A stretch of DNA of 64,000 nt. Origin: Sphingopyxis sp. Its GTDB lineage: Bacteria > Pseudomonadota > Alphaproteobacteria > Sphingomonadales > Sphingomonadaceae. A program made the translations under genes and the position numbers. The stretch covers positions 1 to 64,000 of the forward strand of contig JAEULK010000096.1 in the NCBI GenBank assembly GCA_016793775.1. Direction: 5' to 3'. The number at the start of each line of letters is the position of its first letter. Within the stretch, counting starts at the first letter, position 1. Under the pieces are notes generated by a model. It ran no database searches. It worked only from the letters and a program-made list of their open reading frames with translations, and was not told where the DNA came from. Of the stretch, positions 45,804 to 54,694 are shown piece by piece.

Positions 45804-46751
45804 ATGAAGGCGCGGGTCGCCGTCCTGATCTCGGGCGCCGGGACCAATATGGCGGCGCTGCTCTATGCCGCGAAAGCCGCCGACTGCCCCTATGAGGTGA
45901 TACTGGTCGCGAGCAACGATCCCGAGGCGCCGGGGCTCGCGATTGCCGCGGCCGAGGGCGTCCCGACCTGGAGCCTCAGCCATAAGGGGCTGAACCGCGA
46001 TGCCTTCGACGCGCTGATCGACGAACAATTGCGCGCCGCACGGACCGAGTTCGTCGCGCTCGCGGGTTATATGCGTATCCTGAGCGACGAATTCGTCGGC
46101 CGCTGGCACGAGCGGATGCTCAATGTCCACCCCAGCCTGCTGCCGCGCTACAAGGGGCTGAACACGCACAGCCAGGCGATCGAGGCGGGCGACGGCTTTG
46201 GCGGGTGCAGCATCCATATCGTCACCGCCGGGGTGGACGACGGCCCGGTGCTCGCGCAGACGCCGGTCGCGATCATGCCGGGGGATACTGTCGAAAGCCT
46301 GAGCGCCCGCGTGCGGATCGCCGAGCATCAGCTCTATCCCCCCACCCTCGCCGCCTTCGTGATGCGCAAGCGCAGCCCCGATCATCTGATCGGCCGGGTG
46401 CGCGAACTGGCGCTGGCACTGCCCGAGGCCGACGAGGTGAGTTCGCACGGCATGCCATGCTTCGGCATTATGAAGGGCAAGAAATTCGCCTATGTCTCGC
46501 AGGATCATCATGGCGACGGCAAGACCGCGCTACTGGTCAAGATCAGCGGCGCCGACGAGCAGGCGGCGTTGATCGAGATGGACGAGGACCGCTATTATCG
46601 CCCGGCCTATTTCGGCGACGGCTGGGTCGGCATAAGGCTCGATCTGGGCGATACCGACTGGGACGCGATCGGCGAATGGCTGCGCAAGAGCTGGCTATCG
46701 GTCGCGCCGAAGAAGCTGGCGGGACTGATGGGGGTTGCCGAGGAGTTTTGA
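45804..46751 (+). CDS. purN: Phosphoribosylglycinamide formyltransferase fused to a YjbR/MmcQ-like domain
   Basis: 315 residues, about 100 longer than usual PurN. Residues 1-195 are the folate-dependent GAR transformylase: VAVLISGAGTNMAALL, catalytic MLNVHPSLLPRYKGLNTH and SIHIVTAGVDDGPVLAQ. Residues from about 205 (RVRELALALPEADEVSSHGM, GKKFAYVSQDHHGDGKTALL, YFGDGWVGIRLDLGDTDW) match the YjbR/MmcQ family, a small CyaY-like fold of unknown biochemical role. The join is in frame with no sign of a frameshift. Start ATG 45804. Confidence 0.93.
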   Translation: MKARVAVLISGAGTNMAALLYAAKAADCPYEVILVASNDPEAPGLAIAAAEGVPTWSLSHKGLNRDAFDALIDEQLRAARTEFVALAGYMRILSDEFVGRWHERMLNVHPSLLPRYKGLNTHSQAIEAGDGFGGCSIHIVTAGVDDGPVLAQTPVAIMPGDTVESLSARVRIAEHQLYPPTLAAFVMRKRSPDHLIGRVRELALALPEADEVSSHGMPCFGIMKGKKFAYVSQDHHGDGKTALLVKISGADEQAALIEMDEDRYYRPAYFGDGWVGIRLDLGDTDWDAIGEWLRKSWLSVAPKKLAGLMGVAEEF

Positions 46752-47201
46752 TTTTAAACGTTTTTTTGAAAAACTTTCAACTTTTGGTTGAATTTTTACG
46801 AAGTGAGAGTATCTTCCTCTCTGGCTTCGCTGTCCCGTTAGACGGAATTAGACCGTGCGACGAGGAGGTGGTTTCGACCACTGGCGGCTGCGGCAAAGAG
46901 GCAGCGAAGTCTTTTCTCTCATAGGTCGGTAGACCCTCTGCTTTTGCCGCGGCAATCTCATTGGCGACCCACGTTAATCCCGCTTCTTTCCCGTACATCG
47001 AGAGTATCGTGTTGGGCTGCGCATCTCCCGGCGATGCAGCGACCAAAATTGGATCACCATTTCGATCTGTGAAAACCAAGAGCATCACCATCGATCCGTC
47101 CCGCCAGCGCGAGGGAAAGATAGCCAGGGGATCCTCCAAGAGATTCGGCAAATCATGCCAAACAGCTAGAGGGACTTCTGGATGCTCTTTTCGAGCTCTA
47201 G

Positions 47202-48048
47202 GCCGTGTTGACAAAAGGGATTCCCAAACGGAGTAGTTTCTGATTCACGGTAGCTTTTGGGGAGGCTGCCGTGATCCGTGGTTTGATGAGCGACGAAGAA
47301 TGGGCCTGCCTTGAGCCGTTCGTGATTGAGCGGGGTGCGCGCAGTGGCCGCCGTCCGAGGGATCATCGCCTTGTTCTCGATGGGATTTTCTGGATTGCGC
47401 GGACTGGCGTTGCTTGGCGCGACCTGCACGAGCATTTTGGCAAATGGTCATCGGTTTACCGCCAGTTCCGGCGCTGGACGCTCTCGGGCTTGTGGGAGTT
47501 GCTGCTTGAAGCGTTCAACGACAGCGGCGGCGGCAACCCCAGCTTGCAGATGATCGACAGCACAATAATCCGGGCGCACCATTGTTCAGCCGGCGCTAAA
47601 GGGGGACTCCGCGTCAGGGTCTTGGCCGCTCAAAAGGTGGCTTCACGACCAAGATCCATCTCCGCGTCAATGCGCTGGGCCTGCCCATAGCGTTCGCGCT
47701 GACCGGTGGTGAAGTCTCCGATTACAAGGGCTATCTGCCAGTCATGAACGCGGACGGACCAGCACCAAAGGTGCTGCTCGCCGACAAAGGTTATGATGCT
47801 GACTTCATTCGCGAAGATATGGAAAGGCGCGGCGGCGTCGCGATGATCCCGACCAAGCGCAACCGACTGATCCAGATCCCCGTCGATGCCGCAATCTACG
47901 CCCTGCGAAACATGGTCGAGCGCTGCTTCAACAAGCTCAAAAACGCCCGAAGGCTGGCAACGCGATACGACAAAACCGCAGACAGCTATCTCGGCTTCAT
48001 CCACATCGTCTCAATCCGCCTGTGGATGCGCCAATTTGTCAACGCCTC
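47202..48048 (+). mobile_element. IS5-family (IS427-like) insertion sequence
   Basis: 847 bp between two CTAG tetranucleotides (47198-47201 and 48049-48052), the target duplicated on insertion. The ends share an inverted GTTGACAAA core (47208-47216 and its complement near the right end). It carries one transposase split by a -1 frameshift. It interrupts the MuF-C-like gene next to ndk. The element appears complete. Confidence 0.85.
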
Positions 48049-48052
48049 CTAG
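47271..48052 (+). CDS. IS5-family transposase, expressed by programmed -1 frameshift
   Basis: First frame: GTG 47271 with a GGAGG site, to the stop at 47690 (SDEEWACLEPFVIERGARSG, DLHEHFGKWSSVYRQFRRW, LQMIDSTIIRAHHCSAGAKG). Second frame continues to 48052 (GGFTTKIHLRVNALGLPIAF, LADKGYDADFIREDMERRG, RNMVERCFNKLKNARRLATR). Slipping back one base in AAAGGGGG at 47598-47605 gives AKGGTPRQGLGRSKGGFTT, which follows the family consensus. DDE residues: Asp in MIDST, Asp in LADKGYD, Glu in MVERCFN. The final TAG codon is formed by the duplicated target CTAG. Confidence 0.88.
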
Positions 48053-48216
48053 CTACCTTCGCTACCGTCATCTGGAAACTTGCGGCGGGCAATCCAAAGT
48101 TCTTCAGCAGGTCCGGCGTGCCGCAGATAACAACGGTCGGCCTGTCCAATTTTTCTCCCCGGATGATGCGATCGACGATCGTCGCCCACCCGGAGAGAAG
48201 GTCATTTTCTTTCAAT

Positions 48217-48639
48217 TTATCCGACGATTTCTTCGGGCTTGAAGAAATAGGCGATTTCGATCGCCGCATTTTCGTCGCTATCCGAGCCGTGGACCGTGTT
48301 CGCCTCGATGCTCTCGGCCAGTTCCTTGCGGATCGTGCCCGGCGCGGCGTCCTTGGGGTTGGTCGCGCCCATGATGTCGCGGTTGCGCTGCATCGCGTCT
48401 TCGCCCTCGAGGACCTGGACGACGACGGGGCCGCTGATCATGAATTCGACCAGTTCGCCGAAGAAGGGGCGTTCCTTGTGGACCGCGTAGAAGCCCTCGG
48501 CCTGGTCGCGGCTCATGTGGATGCGCTTCGACGCGACGACGCGCAGGCCGGCGTCTTCCAGCATCTTGGTGACCGCGCCGGTCAGGTTGCGACGCGTGGC
48601 GTCGGGCTTGATGATCGAAAAGGTGCGGCTGACCGCCAT
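48217..48639 (-). CDS. ndk: Nucleoside-diphosphate kinase
   Basis: Transfers phosphate between nucleoside di- and triphosphates. 140 residues, standard size. N-terminus [39 protein letters not shown], and the catalytic His in [20 protein letters not shown]. Start ATG 48639. The interrupted MuF-C-like gene begins one base after its stop codon. Confidence 0.97.
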   Translation of the reverse strand: MAVSRTFSIIKPDATRRNLTGAVTKMLEDAGLRVVASKRIHMSRDQAEGFYAVHKERPFFGELVEFMISGPVVVQVLEGEDAMQRNRDIMGATNPKDAAPGTIRKELAESIEANTVHGSDSDENAAIEIAYFFKPEEIVG

Positions 48640-48718
48640 GAGGGAAGCTCCTGCTTTGTTATGCTCTGGATGCGCGCGCCTCTAGCCGCGCTTTTGCTGC
48701 ACTGCAAGGCAAGCTTGG

Positions 48719-49168
48719 TCAGGGGCCCTCGGACCAGCGGCCGCGCTCGTCCTGTTTCCAGAAGCGGTTGTCGACGTCGTCGCGCGCGGCGAGGCTGCGC
48801 CAGGTCGCACGCGCATCGTCGATGCGGCTGTTGTCGAAGAGCAGGAAGACGCGCGCGAACCCCAGCGCCTCGTCGCGCCATTCGCCGTCGGCGAGCGCGA
48901 TGTGCGAGGCGCGGTTGGGCGGCGAAGGGTCGAGCGTGCCCGAAATCAGGATTGGCTCGACTTCCTCGTCGGGCGATCCCGCGGCGCCATGCGGCAGGAA
49001 GCTCGCCGGCTGGAGCGTCCACAGCGCCTCGTCGATCGCCTGCCGCTGCATCGCGGGGCCCGCGACGATCAGCAGCCGGTCGCCATTGTCGAGGATACGG
49101 CCGGCAAGCGCGGGGAGAACGCGCTCGACCGGATCGCGGGTCAGCCGGTAGAAATCGACGCGCGCCAT
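48719..49168 (-). CDS. holC: DNA polymerase III chi subunit
   Basis: 149 residues. VDFYRLTRDPVERVLPALAG, RLLIVAGPAMQRQAIDEALW, SFLPHGAAG, and FLLFDNSRIDDARATWRSLA follow the HolC pattern; the chi subunit connects the clamp loader to single-strand-binding protein. Located directly after pepA (15 bp), the usual pepA-holC order. Confidence 0.9.
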   Translation of the reverse strand: MARVDFYRLTRDPVERVLPALAGRILDNGDRLLIVAGPAMQRQAIDEALWTLQPASFLPHGAAGSPDEEVEPILISGTLDPSPPNRASHIALADGEWRDEALGFARVFLLFDNSRIDDARATWRSLAARDDVDNRFWKQDERGRWSEGP

Positions 49169-49183
49169 GCTCCCCTGCCCCGC

Positions 49184-50626
49184 CTAGCCCTCGAAATTAT
49201 CCGCGACGAAGCGGTCGAGCAGGCGCACGCCATAGCCGGTCGCGCCCTTGGCATAGACCGGGCCGTCCTTGTCGTGCCAGGCCATGCCCGCGATATCGAG
49301 ATGCGCCCATTTGACGCCCTCGTCGACGAAGCGTTTGAGGAACTGCGCCGCAGTGATCGAGCCGCCCTCGCGCGGGCCGATATTCTTCATGTCGGCGATC
49401 GGGCTGTCGATCAGCTTGTCATAGGCGGCCGACAGCGGGAAGCGCCACAGCTTGTTGTTGCTCGCCTCGCCTGCCGCGATCAGCTGGTCGGCCAGCCCCT
49501 CGTCATTGGCGAACATCCCCGCATATTCATGGCCGAGCGAGATCACCATCGCGCCGGTCAGCGTCGCGAGATCGACGATCACGCTGGGGTCGTAGATTTT
49601 CTGCGCCCAACTGATCGCGTCGCACAGCACGAGGCGCCCCTCGGCGTCGGTGTTGAGCACCTCGACCGTCTGGCCCGACATGGTGGTGACGATGTCGCCG
49701 GGGCGCATCGCATTGCCGTCGGGCATATTCTCGACGAGCCCGACGACGCCGACGACATTCGCCTTGGCCTTGCGCCCCGCGATCGCCTTGATCGCGCCCG
49801 CGACGGCGCCGGCGCCGCCCATGTCCCATTTCATCATGTCCATGCCCGCGGCGGGCTTGATGCTGATGCCGCCGGTGTCGAAGGTCACGCCCTTGCCGAC
49901 GAAGGCGATCGGCTTCGCGCCCGGCTCGCCGCCGTTCCAGCGCATCGCGAGCAGCCGCGGCGGGCGCGTCGAACCCTGCGCGACGCCGAGCAGCGCGCCC
50001 ATGCCGAGCGCTTTCATCTGGCGCTCGTCGAGCACCTCGACCTCGACGCCGAGGTCGGCGAGATGCTGGCAGCGTTCGACGAAGGTCTCGGGATAGAGGA
50101 TGTTCGGCGGTTCGGCGACGAGCGTCTGGGTGAGCGCGACACCATCGGCGATCGCCTGCGCCTCGGCCCAACCCGCAGGCGTGCCATGCGGCGAGGCGAT
50201 CACGATCGTCTGAAGGCTGGGCTTCGCATTGTCGGCGAGCCGGGTGCGATAGGTGTCGATGCGCCAGTTGCGCAGCAGCGCCCCGGTCGCAAAGGCCAGC
50301 ACATCGTCGGCATCGCTGGTCACCGCGGTCGAAAAATCGACCTTGACCGCCGTCACGCCGCTCGTCTGCAATCGGGCGGTCAGCGCCGCGCCGGCGCGTT
50401 CGAGGTCGTGCGCCGAACCTTCGCCGATGCCGACGAGCAGCAGGCGCTTCGCCTTGTCGCCGTCGATCGCCGCGGTTTCGGCGATCGCGCCCGCCGCGCC
50501 GTCGAAACGCGCCTGCGCCGCGGCCGCGCCGAGCAGCGCGTCGAGCGCCCCCGCGCCGCCCTTGCGGACCGGAAAGGCGACGACGTCGGCAGACGCATCG
50601 ATTTGCGCGACAAACTGAATGTCCAT
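49184..50626 (-). CDS. pepA: Leucyl aminopeptidase (M17 family)
   Basis: Cytosolic two-metal aminopeptidase of 480 residues, normally a hexamer. Metal and active-site motifs: FVGKGVTFDTGGISIKPAAG, MKWDMGGAGAVAGAI, and the family signature NTDAEGRLVLCDAI. Start ATG 50626. It starts divergently from lptD (133 bp between the two starts). Confidence 0.96.
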   Translation of the reverse strand: MDIQFVAQIDASADVVAFPVRKGGAGALDALLGAAAAQARFDGAAGAIAETAAIDGDKAKRLLLVGIGEGSAHDLERAGAALTARLQTSGVTAVKVDFSTAVTSDADDVLAFATGALLRNWRIDTYRTRLADNAKPSLQTIVIASPHGTPAGWAEAQAIADGVALTQTLVAEPPNILYPETFVERCQHLADLGVEVEVLDERQMKALGMGALLGVAQGSTRPPRLLAMRWNGGEPGAKPIAFVGKGVTFDTGGISIKPAAGMDMMKWDMGGAGAVAGAIKAIAGRKAKANVVGVVGLVENMPDGNAMRPGDIVTTMSGQTVEVLNTDAEGRLVLCDAISWAQKIYDPSVIVDLATLTGAMVISLGHEYAGMFANDEGLADQLIAAGEASNNKLWRFPLSAAYDKLIDSPIADMKNIGPREGGSITAAQFLKRFVDEGVKWAHLDIAGMAWHDKDGPVYAKGATGYGVRLLDRFVADNFEG

Positions 50627-50759
50627 CTTTGGTCTTTCTTATGCGATGATTGATTGGAACGTGCCGGACCGATAGGGGTTTCGCTTGCGAGTTGCAAAAA
50701 CAAAGCTGCCGGTCCAACCGGGGGGCGGACGCGACAAAGATGTGGGACAAAGTGATTCA

Positions 50760-53057
50760 ATGACGGGGACTTTGTTCCAAGGGGGCAACCGGCCGCTGTG
50801 GCTTGCGACCGCCAGCGTGCTGGCGTTGCTGACGGCGCCCGCCGCCGCGCAGGACGCCGTCGAGCCGCCCAAGATGCTGGCGCCGCCTGGCGAACCCGAC
50901 CTTCAGACGCCCGATGTGTCGACCGCGACCACCGACGCCCCCGTGGTCGCAAGCGAGCAACAGGTCGGTTTCGCCGCCGATAACCTCAATTACGACAGCG
51001 ACACCGACATCGTCGTCGCCGACGGCAATGTGCAGATGAACCGCGAGGCGGTCCAGATGCGCGCCGACAAGGTGACCTGGAACCGCAAGACCGGCGAAGT
51101 CGTAGCGGAGGGCAATGTCGCGATCGCCAATCCCGAGGGCGACACCGCCTATGGCGACCGCATCGTGTTGACCGACACGCTGCGCGACGGCGTGGTCGAA
51201 AATATGCTGGTCGTGCTCGGCAATGGCTCGCGCCTGGCGGCCGTGAAGGGCACGCGCTTCGACAATGGCAATATCGAACTGGAGAATGCGGCCTACACCC
51301 CCTGCCCGGTCGAGGATAACGAAGGCTGCGCCAAGAACCCGAGCTGGCAGATTCGCGCCGTCAAGGTCATCTATGACAAGGCGAAGGACAAGGTCCGCTA
51401 CAAGGGCGCGCGGGTCGAGATTTTCGGCCTGCCGCTGATCCCGCTGCCCGGCCTGACCCATTCGATCGGCGGCGGCGCGACCAGCGGGATCCTGGTGCCC
51501 GAAGTACGCTACAACCGCTCCAACGGATTGGAAATGGCGGTTCCCTATTATCTTCGCATCGCCCCCGACCGCGATCTGACGATCACGCCGCACATCTACA
51601 CCGGCGCGGCGCCGATGATCGAAGGCGAGTTCCGCGCGCTGACCGATGTCGGGGCGTTCCGGATCAACGGTTACGCCACCTACAGTTCGGTCGTGCCGCT
51701 CAACAGTCCGAACACCGTGGGTGAGAATGACTTCCGCGGCTATCTGGAAAGCGCCGGCAAGTTCCAGCTGAGTCCGCGATGGAGCATCGCCTATTCGGGG
51801 CGGATCGCCAGCGACCGAACCTTCCTTCGCCGCTATTACGTCACCCGTGACGACAGGCTGCGCTCGACCTTCGAGGTCGAGCGTATCGGCAACCAGAGCT
51901 ATTTGTCGATCGCCGGCTGGGCGACGCAGACGCTGCGCGCGGGCGACAAGCAGGGGCAGCAACCGATCGCGCTGCCGATCCTCGACTATCGCCAGCGCCT
52001 GACCGACCCCGTGTTCGGCGGCCAGTTCGAGTTGCAGGTCAACACGCTGGCGATCGGCCGCACGTCGGGACAGGATACGCAGCGCGCCTTTGCCGGGGTG
52101 CGCTGGGACCTGCGGCGACTGACCTCGCTGGGGCAGGAAGTCACCTTCACCGCAATGGTGCGCGGCGACGTCTATCACAGCGACGAAAATCTGCTGACCG
52201 CCATTCCCGGCTATCGCGGCAAGTCGGGCTGGGAAGGCCGCGGCATCGCCGCGATCGCCGCCGACCTGCGCTGGCCCTTCGTCGGCGAATTCCTGGGCGG
52301 CACCCAGACCTTGACCCCGCGCATCCAGTTCGTCGCGACGCCGCAGATCAAGAATCTGGACATTCCGAACGAGGACAGCCGCGCCTTCGACCTAGAGGAC
52401 AGCAACCTCTTCGCGATCAATCGCTTCTCTGGCTACGACCGCTTCGAGGATGGCGCGCGGGTCACCTATGGCGCCGAATGGAATTACAGCCGCCCAGGCT
52501 TCAACATCAACAGCATCGTCGGCCAAAGCTATCGCCTGTCGGACAAGCCCAGCCTGTTCCCCGACGGCACCGGCCTGACCGACAAGACCTCCGACGTCGT
52601 CGGGCGCACCACCGTCGCCTACAAGGATTTCCTGCGGCTGACCCACCGTTTCCGGCTCGACAAGGACAATCTGGCGGTGCGCCGCAATGAATTCGACGCG
52701 ACGATCGGCAGCCGCTCGACCTATGCGGTGCTCGGCTATTCGCGGCTGAACCGCGACATTACGACGGTGGCCGAGGATTTGCAGGACCGCGAGGAAGCCC
52801 GCGTCGGCGGCCGCGTCGCCTTTGCCCGCAACTGGTCGATATTCGGATCGGCGATCATCGATCTGACGAGCAAGGCCGACGATCCGCTGAGCGTCTCCGA
52901 CGGGTTCGATCCGATCCGCCACCGGGTCGGCATCGCCTATGACGATGAATGCCTGTCGATCGCGCTGACCTGGCGCCGCGACTATATCGACACCGGCGAC
53001 GCGCGGCGCGGCAACAGCTTTTCCTTCCGCGTCGCCTTCCGCAATCTGGGGTTCTAG
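50760..53057 (+). CDS. lptD: LPS-assembly protein LptD
   Basis: Outer-membrane beta-barrel that inserts lipopolysaccharide into the outer leaflet, working with LptE. 765 residues: signal peptide (LWLATASVLALLTAPAAAQ), periplasmic OstA/LptA-like jellyroll (FAADNLNYDSDTDIVVADGN, ADKVTWNRKTGEVVAEGNVA), then a 26-strand-type barrel region (PLPGLTHSIGGGATSGILVP onward). The cysteines CPVEDNEGC and the C-terminal YDDECLSIALTW may take part in disulfides as in other LptD proteins. ATG 50760 is preferred because it places the signal peptide correctly; ATG 50685 is in frame. Confidence 0.95.
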   Translation: MTGTLFQGGNRPLWLATASVLALLTAPAAAQDAVEPPKMLAPPGEPDLQTPDVSTATTDAPVVASEQQVGFAADNLNYDSDTDIVVADGNVQMNREAVQMRADKVTWNRKTGEVVAEGNVAIANPEGDTAYGDRIVLTDTLRDGVVENMLVVLGNGSRLAAVKGTRFDNGNIELENAAYTPCPVEDNEGCAKNPSWQIRAVKVIYDKAKDKVRYKGARVEIFGLPLIPLPGLTHSIGGGATSGILVPEVRYNRSNGLEMAVPYYLRIAPDRDLTITPHIYTGAAPMIEGEFRALTDVGAFRINGYATYSSVVPLNSPNTVGENDFRGYLESAGKFQLSPRWSIAYSGRIASDRTFLRRYYVTRDDRLRSTFEVERIGNQSYLSIAGWATQTLRAGDKQGQQPIALPILDYRQRLTDPVFGGQFELQVNTLAIGRTSGQDTQRAFAGVRWDLRRLTSLGQEVTFTAMVRGDVYHSDENLLTAIPGYRGKSGWEGRGIAAIAADLRWPFVGEFLGGTQTLTPRIQFVATPQIKNLDIPNEDSRAFDLEDSNLFAINRFSGYDRFEDGARVTYGAEWNYSRPGFNINSIVGQSYRLSDKPSLFPDGTGLTDKTSDVVGRTTVAYKDFLRLTHRFRLDKDNLAVRRNEFDATIGSRSTYAVLGYSRLNRDITTVAEDLQDREEARVGGRVAFARNWSIFGSAIIDLTSKADDPLSVSDGFDPIRHRVGIAYDDECLSIALTWRRDYIDTGDARRGNSFSFRVAFRNLGF

Positions 53058-53085
53058 GCAGGTTTCGGGCACGAGCGATCATAGA

Positions 53086-53188
53086 CCCTCCCCTCGCTGA
53101 AAGGGAGGGGCTGGGGGTGGGTAACCGCCGAAGGCGATGGCTCGCTACGCTCGCTACGCGCTCCTGACCCCTCCCTAAAAGGGAGGGG
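53086..53188. repeat. Pair of CCCTCCC/GGGAGGG hairpins between lptD and surA
   Basis: Hairpin 1: CCCTCCC (53086-53092) with GGGAGGG (53103-53109). Hairpin 2: CCCCTCCC (53168-53175), TAAAA loop, GGGAGGGG (53181-53188). Between them is a short tandem repeat of TCGCTACGC. I recall G/C-tract hairpins of this kind being frequent in sphingomonad intergenic regions. The second one could terminate lptD transcription. The remaining gap to surA (53189-53353) holds no gene; it probably contains the surA promoter. Confidence 0.75.
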
Positions 53189-53353
53189 AATGCCTTCCCC
53201 CCAAAGCCGCCACCCGCTAGGTCCGCTCAGCTTGCGTTCAGCGTTTGGGGTTTAGCAGCACCGCAGTTATGAGCGCATTTGGACGCTTTGCGCTGGACCA
53301 CCGGGCGTGTCCGCTGATACGGAGCGGACCGGAATCTCTTTCATAGGGTAAAA

Positions 53354-54694
53354 ATGACCAAATTTTCGACCTTGATCGGCCTGCTTGCGGTCACCGCGGC
53401 TGGCGTGACGCCGGTGCTGGCGCAGACCGTCGCCGACGACGACGTGCCGACCACCAGCCTGAATATTCCGGGCAATGTCCAGCTTTACGGCGATGCCAAG
53501 GCCAATGTCTATCGCCCCTCGGCGACGGTGAATGGCGAGATCATCACCGCGACCGACATCGAACAGCGCATGGGCCTGATCCGCGTCGCGAACAACAATC
53601 TGGAGTTGCCGCCCGAAGAGGAACAGCGGCTGCGCCAGCAGGTGTTCAGCAACCTGATCGACGAAAAATTGCAGATTCAGGAGGCCAAGGCCGCCGAAAT
53701 CACCATCGACGAAAATCTGGTCAACCAACAATTCGCGCGGCTCGCGGCGCGCTACAAGCAGACCCCAGAGCAGTTCACAACCTATCTGGCGTCGAAGGGT
53801 TCGTCGGCGGCGGCGGTGAAGCAGCAGATCCGCGGCGAATATGCCTGGGACCGCCTGCTCCAGCGCAACATCCAATCGACGACCAACGTGTCGACGGACG
53901 AGGTGAAGGCGGTGTTCGACCGGCTCGAGCTCGCCAAGGGGCAGCCCGAGGTCCATCTCGCCGAAATCTATCTGACCGCGGCGCCCGAAAATATCGCGGC
54001 AGTCGCCGAAAACGCGCGGAAGATCGTCCAGGCGCTGCAGGCGGGCGGCAGCTTCGCCGCCTATGCGCGCCAGTTTTCGGAAGCATCGACCGCGGTCGTC
54101 GGCGGCGACCTCGGCTGGGTGCGTCCCGGCCAGTTGCCGCAGTCGATGGCCGACGCTGCGTTGCAGATGCAGCCGGGCCAGCTGGTCGGTCCGATCGAGG
54201 TGCCGGGCGGCGTGTCGATCATGCTGATGGTCGACCGGCGCCAGGTGCTGACCGCCGACCCGCGCGACGCGGTGCTGGGCTTGAAACAGATTTCGCTCGA
54301 TTTCCCGGCGGGTACGACCCCGGCCAAGGCGTCCGAACTCGCCGGCCAGTTCGCCGAGGCGACGCGCAACATTGCCGGGTGCGGCGCCGCCGACGCGGTG
54401 GCGCAGAGCCTGGGCGCGCAGGTCGTCGCGCGCGACGGCATCGAGATGCGCGCTTTGCCCGCGCCGCTCCAGGCGACGCTGGTCGACATGCAGATCGGCC
54501 AGGTCACCCAGCCGTTCGGTGCCGCCAATGAGGGCGTCAGCGTCCTGGTGCTGTGTGGCCGCGAGCAGCGGAACACGGCGGCCGCGCCCAATCTCGAGGA
54601 AATCGAGGCCAAGATCCTCGAAGAAAAGGTGCAGAAGCGCGCGCAGCGCTATCTGCGCGACTTGCGCCGGGACGCGGTGATCGACTTCAGCTGA
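53354..54694 (+). CDS. surA: Periplasmic chaperone/peptidyl-prolyl isomerase SurA
   Basis: Chaperone for outer-membrane beta-barrels. 446 residues: signal peptide (LIGLLAVTAAGVTPVLAQ), SurA N-terminal helical domain (SATVNGEIITATDIEQRMGL, NLIDEKLQIQEAKAAEITID), a PpiC parvulin domain (about 190-300, with AYARQFSEASTAVVGGDLGW) and a degenerate second parvulin region. Its stop overlaps the pdxA start (TGATG). The lptD-surA-pdxA-rsmA order is conserved in proteobacteria. Confidence 0.94.
   Translation: MTKFSTLIGLLAVTAAGVTPVLAQTVADDDVPTTSLNIPGNVQLYGDAKANVYRPSATVNGEIITATDIEQRMGLIRVANNNLELPPEEEQRLRQQVFSNLIDEKLQIQEAKAAEITIDENLVNQQFARLAARYKQTPEQFTTYLASKGSSAAAVKQQIRGEYAWDRLLQRNIQSTTNVSTDEVKAVFDRLELAKGQPEVHLAEIYLTAAPENIAAVAENARKIVQALQAGGSFAAYARQFSEASTAVVGGDLGWVRPGQLPQSMADAALQMQPGQLVGPIEVPGGVSIMLMVDRRQVLTADPRDAVLGLKQISLDFPAGTTPAKASELAGQFAEATRNIAGCGAADAVAQSLGAQVVARDGIEMRALPAPLQATLVDMQIGQVTQPFGAANEGVSVLVLCGREQRNTAAAPNLEEIEAKILEEKVQKRAQRYLRDLRRDAVIDFS

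Larger units (their letters stand above)
46777..48215 (-). pseudogene. MuF-C-like domain gene interrupted by an IS5-family element
   Basis: Upstream half: 48215-48053 (TTG start one base after the ndk stop; KENDLLSGWATIVDRIIRGE, VVICGTPDLLKNFGLPAASF). Downstream half: 47201-46777 (ARKEHPEVPLAVWHDLPNLL, PLAIFPSRWRDGSMVMLLVF, then SMYGKEAGLTWVANEIAAA). Removing the IS and one CTAG copy restores one open frame of 195 residues, 588 bp. The order of motifs (a GTPDLLK segment, PL..L..LP.LL.DPLAIF, V..TD.NG.P..VA, Y-G) is that of the phage MuF C-terminal domain found in phage and polymorphic-toxin proteins. Lower GC than neighbours. The 3' end has a poly-Ser/Lys tail. Whether the 195-residue version was itself a truncated remnant is unknown. 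Confidence 0.65.

Noticed and set aside
47271-48052. Transposase as a frameshifted pseudogene
   Set aside because: The two frames join exactly at a slippery run in the way known for IS427-like elements, and all catalytic residues are present, so programmed frameshifting is more likely.
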